A stretch of 8,766 nt of DNA from VAZQ01 sp036522235 (lineage in GTDB: Bacteria; Pseudomonadota; Alphaproteobacteria; Rhizobiales; Xanthobacteraceae). The notes beneath the pieces are model-generated. The model was not told the origin of the DNA. It saw only the letters and a program-made list of their open reading frames with translations, and did not search any database. The stretch spans positions 1-8,766 of the forward strand of contig DATDGG010000021.1 in NCBI GenBank assembly GCA_036522235.1, written 5' to 3'. Shown here piece after piece: positions 6,664-8,766 of this stretch (position 1 is its first letter; each line of letters starts with the position of its first letter). The position numbers and the translations under genes were made by a program.

Positions 6664-6930
6664 ATGGACGACACGCCTCCCGACCGCCTCTCCAACGATC
6701 CCAGGAGCGCGTTCTACGATGCCGCGCTGCTCGAGCGCGGCATCGGCATCCGCTTCAAGGGCGTCGAGAAGAACAATGTCGAGGAGTACTGCGTCAGCGA
6801 AGGCTGGGTTCGGGTGGCGCATGCGACCGCCAAGGACCGCTACGGCAATCCGATGACCATCAAGCTCACCGGCGCCGTCGAGCCCTATTTCCGGACGCCC
6901 CCAACCGCACCCGCTGCCGCCGACGCGTAG
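6664..6930 (+). CDS. DUF3297 family small protein
   Basis: An 88-residue protein. Nearly the whole length matches my memory of DUF3297: PPDRLSNDPRSAFYDAALLE, then RGIGIRFKGVEKNNVEEYCV, then SEGWVRVA, and NPMTIKLTGAVEPYF. Proteins of this family are common in Proteobacteria and often carry an unsupported 'glutathione peroxidase' label; their function is not established. No signal peptide or membrane helix is present, and the Pro/Ala tail (PPTAPAAADA) looks disordered. A single Cys is at about residue 38. ATG 6664 is preferred over TTG 6658 because AAGGA (6650-6654) is better spaced from it. It probably shares a transcript with the hydrolase gene upstream. It converges with the receiver-EAL gene, whose stop is only 12 bases away; no terminator hairpin is evident between them. 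Confidence 0.88.
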   Translation: MDDTPPDRLSNDPRSAFYDAALLERGIGIRFKGVEKNNVEEYCVSEGWVRVAHATAKDRYGNPMTIKLTGAVEPYFRTPPTAPAAADA

Positions 6931-6942
6931 GGGCGCCGGCTT

Positions 6943-8220
6943 TCAGGCGGTGAGCTTGAGGCTCGCTCCGGCGCCGGACGGCTCCCCTTGCTTGCCTTCC
7001 CCGGCGCGGCCGAGCAGCGTCTTGATGAAGCTCCCCGAGCCCATGGGCTGCGCAAACAAAAAGCCCTGCGCGGTATGGCAGCCGAGATCCATCAGCGTCC
7101 GCAAGTCCTCGACATTCTCCACGCCCTTGGCGCAGACCGTGAGCCCGAAGCCGTGCGCGAGCTCCATCGCGGCCACGCAGACGGATTGCTTGGCGCTGTC
7201 GGTGGCGCAGCCCGCAACGTAGCGGCGGTCGAGCTTGAGCTCGACGCAGGGCAGGTCGCGCAGGCGGGCCAGCGAGGAATGGTCGCTGCCGAAGTCGTCG
7301 ATCGAAATGCCGACCTTGTAGAGCTTCAATTGAGTGGCGATCTCGCGCACGGCGCCGAGGTCGGTGAGCACCTCGCCCTCGGTGACCTCCACGATGAGGC
7401 CCGGCCAGCCCGGATTCCTTGGCAAAGCGCCGCGAATCAGCTCGACGAATTTGGGCGACTGCAAGGTCGAGAGCGGGACATTGATCGACAGCTTGAGCAC
7501 CTGCCCCTGGCCGACAAAAATCTCCCAATCCGCCTTGGCCTGCATGACCACGAACTTGGTCAAGGGCTGATACATGGTCGAGCTGCGTGCCGGCAGGAAC
7601 TCCATGGGATTGATGAGGCCGAACTCGGGATGCTTCGCCCGCAACAAGGCCTCGGCGCCGCAGACCGTCATGGTCTTGAGGTCGATCTTGGCCTGGTACC
7701 ATAGCCGCAGCCAGTTGTTGCGCAGCGCCTCGGCCGGATCGATCCGCCTCCGCTGCTGTTCCTTCCAGTCGAGCGGCTGGCTCGGCGCGGGCGGCGGCGC
7801 GGTTTTGGGTTCGACCGCGGCCGCGAGGCTGTTCTGGATATCGGCGGCGCGAAACGGTTTCTGCACCGGCGGCACCATCGCCAAGCCGTGCTGCTCGCCG
7901 ATCGCCCGGATATCGTCGAGCGTGGCATAGTCGCAGCCGCTGATCAGCAGCACTTTGCCTTTATATTTGAAGGTCTCCAGATAGCGGATGATCTCGATCG
8001 CGTCGGATTGGCCGAGCGCGAGATCGAGCGCGATAACGTCCGGGGAAGCCGTCTTGAGGGCCTCGAAGAAGGGCAGGGGAGCGGCGAACGGACGTGCCGA
8101 AAAGCCGATCGAATCGAGGATCTTGCACGCGATCGCGCACGCTTGCGGCTGGTCGTCGAGCACATAGGCGAGCCGCCCGGCCGCACTGCGACTGGCCTCC
8201 GGTGGCGGCGAATGGGACAT
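6943..8220 (-). CDS. Receiver-EAL protein with degenerate catalytic site (c-di-GMP related)
   Basis: A 425-residue cytoplasmic protein. Residues about 16-135 are a receiver: D22/D23 (YVLDDQPQ), acceptor D66 (VIALDLALG), S94 (LLISG) and K121-P (VQKPF). A Pro/Ala linker (139-150) leads to an EAL domain (about 160-405). The motif residues E190-A-L (GAEALLR), N247 (SINV), E278 (IVEVTE), D308-D309 (SIDDFG), K329 (ELKLDRRYV) and Q385 (AQGFLFAQP) are present. The usual A-E-G-V-E motif reads AKGVEN, with K365 where active enzymes have the Glu that RocR work identified as general base, and loop 6 reads DDFGSDHSSL instead of DDFGTGYSSL. So it keeps most c-di-GMP and metal ligands but may lack phosphodiesterase activity and act as a sensor. 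The ATG at 8220 is preceded by AGGAG about 11 bases upstream. The receiver lets a kinase control it; no cognate kinase is adjacent. Confidence 0.92.
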   Translation of the reverse strand: MSHSPPPEASRSAAGRLAYVLDDQPQACAIACKILDSIGFSARPFAAPLPFFEALKTASPDVIALDLALGQSDAIEIIRYLETFKYKGKVLLISGCDYATLDDIRAIGEQHGLAMVPPVQKPFRAADIQNSLAAAVEPKTAPPPAPSQPLDWKEQQRRRIDPAEALRNNWLRLWYQAKIDLKTMTVCGAEALLRAKHPEFGLINPMEFLPARSSTMYQPLTKFVVMQAKADWEIFVGQGQVLKLSINVPLSTLQSPKFVELIRGALPRNPGWPGLIVEVTEGEVLTDLGAVREIATQLKLYKVGISIDDFGSDHSSLARLRDLPCVELKLDRRYVAGCATDSAKQSVCVAAMELAHGFGLTVCAKGVENVEDLRTLMDLGCHTAQGFLFAQPMGSGSFIKTLLGRAGEGKQGEPSGAGASLKLTA

Positions 8221-8509
8221 GCTGTTGCGGCTCCTCTCTAATGAGGCGGGCCATGATAGAAGCGCAGCAGCTAGCAAATTATGAACGCATCCCGTGCGGC
8301 AAATACGTAATTCAACTGTGGAAACGCGCGGATTTACCAAACCTTAACCAAGGCGGCACGGCATGCTGGCCGGCGTCATGAAATCCCCTCGGTCCATGGT
8401 GCGGAAAATCCGTGTCCGCCCTTCGCCAAAGCTACGGCGCGACAACCTTCGCCCGAAGCGACTTGCCGAGCCGAAGCTGCAGAGCAGCGAAGGCTGAAGC
8501 AGTGGAGGC
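8221..8509. other. Upstream region of the receiver-EAL gene and flank of the tRNA end
   Basis: No gene is supported here. 8260-8345 is comparatively AT-rich and is the likely promoter area of the minus-strand receiver-EAL gene; CATAAT at 8275-8280 (minus strand) is a -10 candidate without a good -35. From 8415 to 8500 the sequence is rich in CCTTCGC/GCGAAGG and CGAAGC words. It includes an interrupted hairpin at 8469-8495: AGCC and GCTGC pair with GCAGC and GGCT, with GAA opposite GAA. This lies directly 3' of the tRNA remnant on its strand and may be the old tRNA terminator region or a dispersed repeat. Confidence 0.4.
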
Positions 8510-8558
8510 TGGTGGAGCCAGGCGGAGTCGAACCGCCGACCTCTTGAATGCCATTCAA
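8510..8558 (-). tRNA. tRNA-Ala(GGC) 3' part, truncated; attachment-site remnant
   Basis: Read on the minus strand, the 49 bases match tRNA positions 28-76. They are anticodon arm TTGA-ATGGCAT-TCAAG (T33, anticodon GGC), variable loop AGGTC, T arm GGCGG-TTCGACT-CCGCC, acceptor strand TGGCTCC, discriminator A and encoded CCA. Anticodon and body fit tRNA-Ala. The base expected to complete the anticodon stem (position 27) is G opposite G43, a mismatch, and beyond it the sequence TTATTATAGACCCG does not form a D arm or 5' acceptor strand. So this is not a working tRNA gene. A tRNA 3' half ending abruptly next to an integrase gene is the classic remnant at one end of an element inserted into a tRNA gene. 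Confidence 0.82.
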
Positions 8559-8586
8559 CCGGGTCTATAATAAAACCAATATGTTA

Positions 8587-8615
8587 TTGACCTCTTTATA
8601 TCATAAGTTTATAAG
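8587..8615 (+). promoter_or_regulatory. Sigma70-like promoter of the recombinase gene
   Basis: TTGACC (8587-8592) and TATAAG (8610-8615) are separated by 17 bases, each one base from the consensus hexamer. The predicted start near 8622 would leave a leader of about 24 bases before the ATG at 8646. The spacing and AT-rich spacer make this the best promoter candidate in the window. Confidence 0.6.
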
Positions 8616-8645
8616 TCGCTGCATCACTACTTTGGGTGGTCATCG

Positions 8646-8766
8646 ATGTCAGGAACCGAAACATCGTACGAGTACAAGGCGATCAAAATCTATGATGGCA
8701 CATCGATCTACAAAGTTCACGGAAGCCAATTCTACTATGTTCGAGTTTGGGATCGCGAGAAAAAAC
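8646..8766 (+). CDS. Probable tyrosine recombinase (phage-type integrase), N-terminal part only
   Basis: Forty codons are present before the window ends. After a short polar start, the segment IKIYDGTSIYKVHGSQFYY followed by VRVWDREKK has the shape of the N-terminal beta-strand module of phage-type integrases (IY...S..YYVRVW, followed by basic residues). The catalytic domain lies outside the window, so the call rests on this motif and on position: directly beside a truncated tRNA 3' end, in AT-rich DNA, with a promoter just upstream. ATG 8646 is chosen because an in-frame TAA lies 13 codons upstream and no other standard start intervenes; GGGTGG gives a weak ribosome binding site. Codon use (AAA, ATC/TAT, GTT) is AT-leaning compared with the host genes, consistent with transfer. 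Confidence 0.68.
   Translation, partial: MSGTETSYEYKAIKIYDGTSIYKVHGSQFYYVRVWDREKK

Larger units (their letters stand above)
8559..8766 (+). mobile_element. Edge of an integrative element inserted at tRNA-Ala
   Basis: Immediately beyond the tRNA remnant the base composition drops sharply to AT-rich, unlike the GC-rich host DNA to the left. The segment has its own promoter and the beginning of a probable site-specific recombinase gene pointing into the element. The element continues beyond the window, so its type (prophage, genomic island or ICE) cannot be told. The exact crossover lies within the tRNA-identical block 8510-8558. Confidence 0.7.

Noticed and set aside
8510..8558. tmRNA end or group I intron-split tRNA as the explanation of the tRNA half.
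   Set aside because: The anticodon arm, U33, GGC anticodon and variable loop are those of tRNA-Ala, and the adjacent DNA has a promoter and an integrase-like gene rather than intron-like structure.
1..8766. CRISPR array, toxin-antitoxin pair or complete insertion sequence.
   Set aside because: No regularly spaced repeats, no small toxin/antitoxin gene pair and no transposase were found; the only mobile signature is at the right edge.

Overview
The window is GC-rich, densely coding alphaproteobacterial DNA. The evidence is the GC-biased third codon positions, the FixJ-type and CRP/FNR-type regulators, a DUF3297 gene, an intergenic palindrome of a kind I associate with Hyphomicrobiales (Bradyrhizobium-like) and Rhodospirillales genomes, and a tRNA-Ala(GGC) end typical of the class. 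I cannot name the genus. The last ~200 bases are clearly AT-richer and appear to be foreign.

Layout. 1-265: gene debris, namely a frameshifted fragment resembling an outer-membrane beta-barrel protein (+) facing a signal-peptide-like stub (-). 266-3489 (-): a two-gene phosphorelay operon, a membrane hybrid histidine kinase (2 TM, 2 PAS, HisKA, HATPase, 2 receivers) followed with ATGA overlap by a receiver-HPt protein. 3490-3954: kinase upstream region, with an AT-rich patch that probably holds its promoter. 3955-4587 (-): FixJ/NarL-type response regulator. 4588-4941: divergent intergenic region. 4942-5616 (+): CRP/FNR-family regulator whose stop codon runs into a palindromic repeat. 5855-6619 (+): N-carbamoylsarcosine amidase-like cysteine hydrolase. 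6664-6930 (+): small DUF3297 protein preceded by a short tandem repeat. 6943-8220 (-): receiver-EAL protein with a substituted catalytic position. 8510-8558 (-): the 3' part of a tRNA-Ala(GGC) gene with its 5' part missing. 8559-8766: AT-rich DNA with a sigma70-like promoter and the first 40 codons of a probable tyrosine recombinase.

How it fits together. Most genes are signal transduction. The kinase has two C-terminal receivers but no HPt; its coupled partner has a receiver plus HPt, so together they supply His-Asp-His. The final Asp could be in the nearby FixJ-type regulator or the receiver-EAL protein; this is inference from proximity. The hydrolase/DUF3297 pair is the only metabolic unit and its link to the regulators is unknown. 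The right edge is the most notable place: a tRNA 3' half directly abutting an integrase gene marks the end of an integrated element whose body lies beyond the window.
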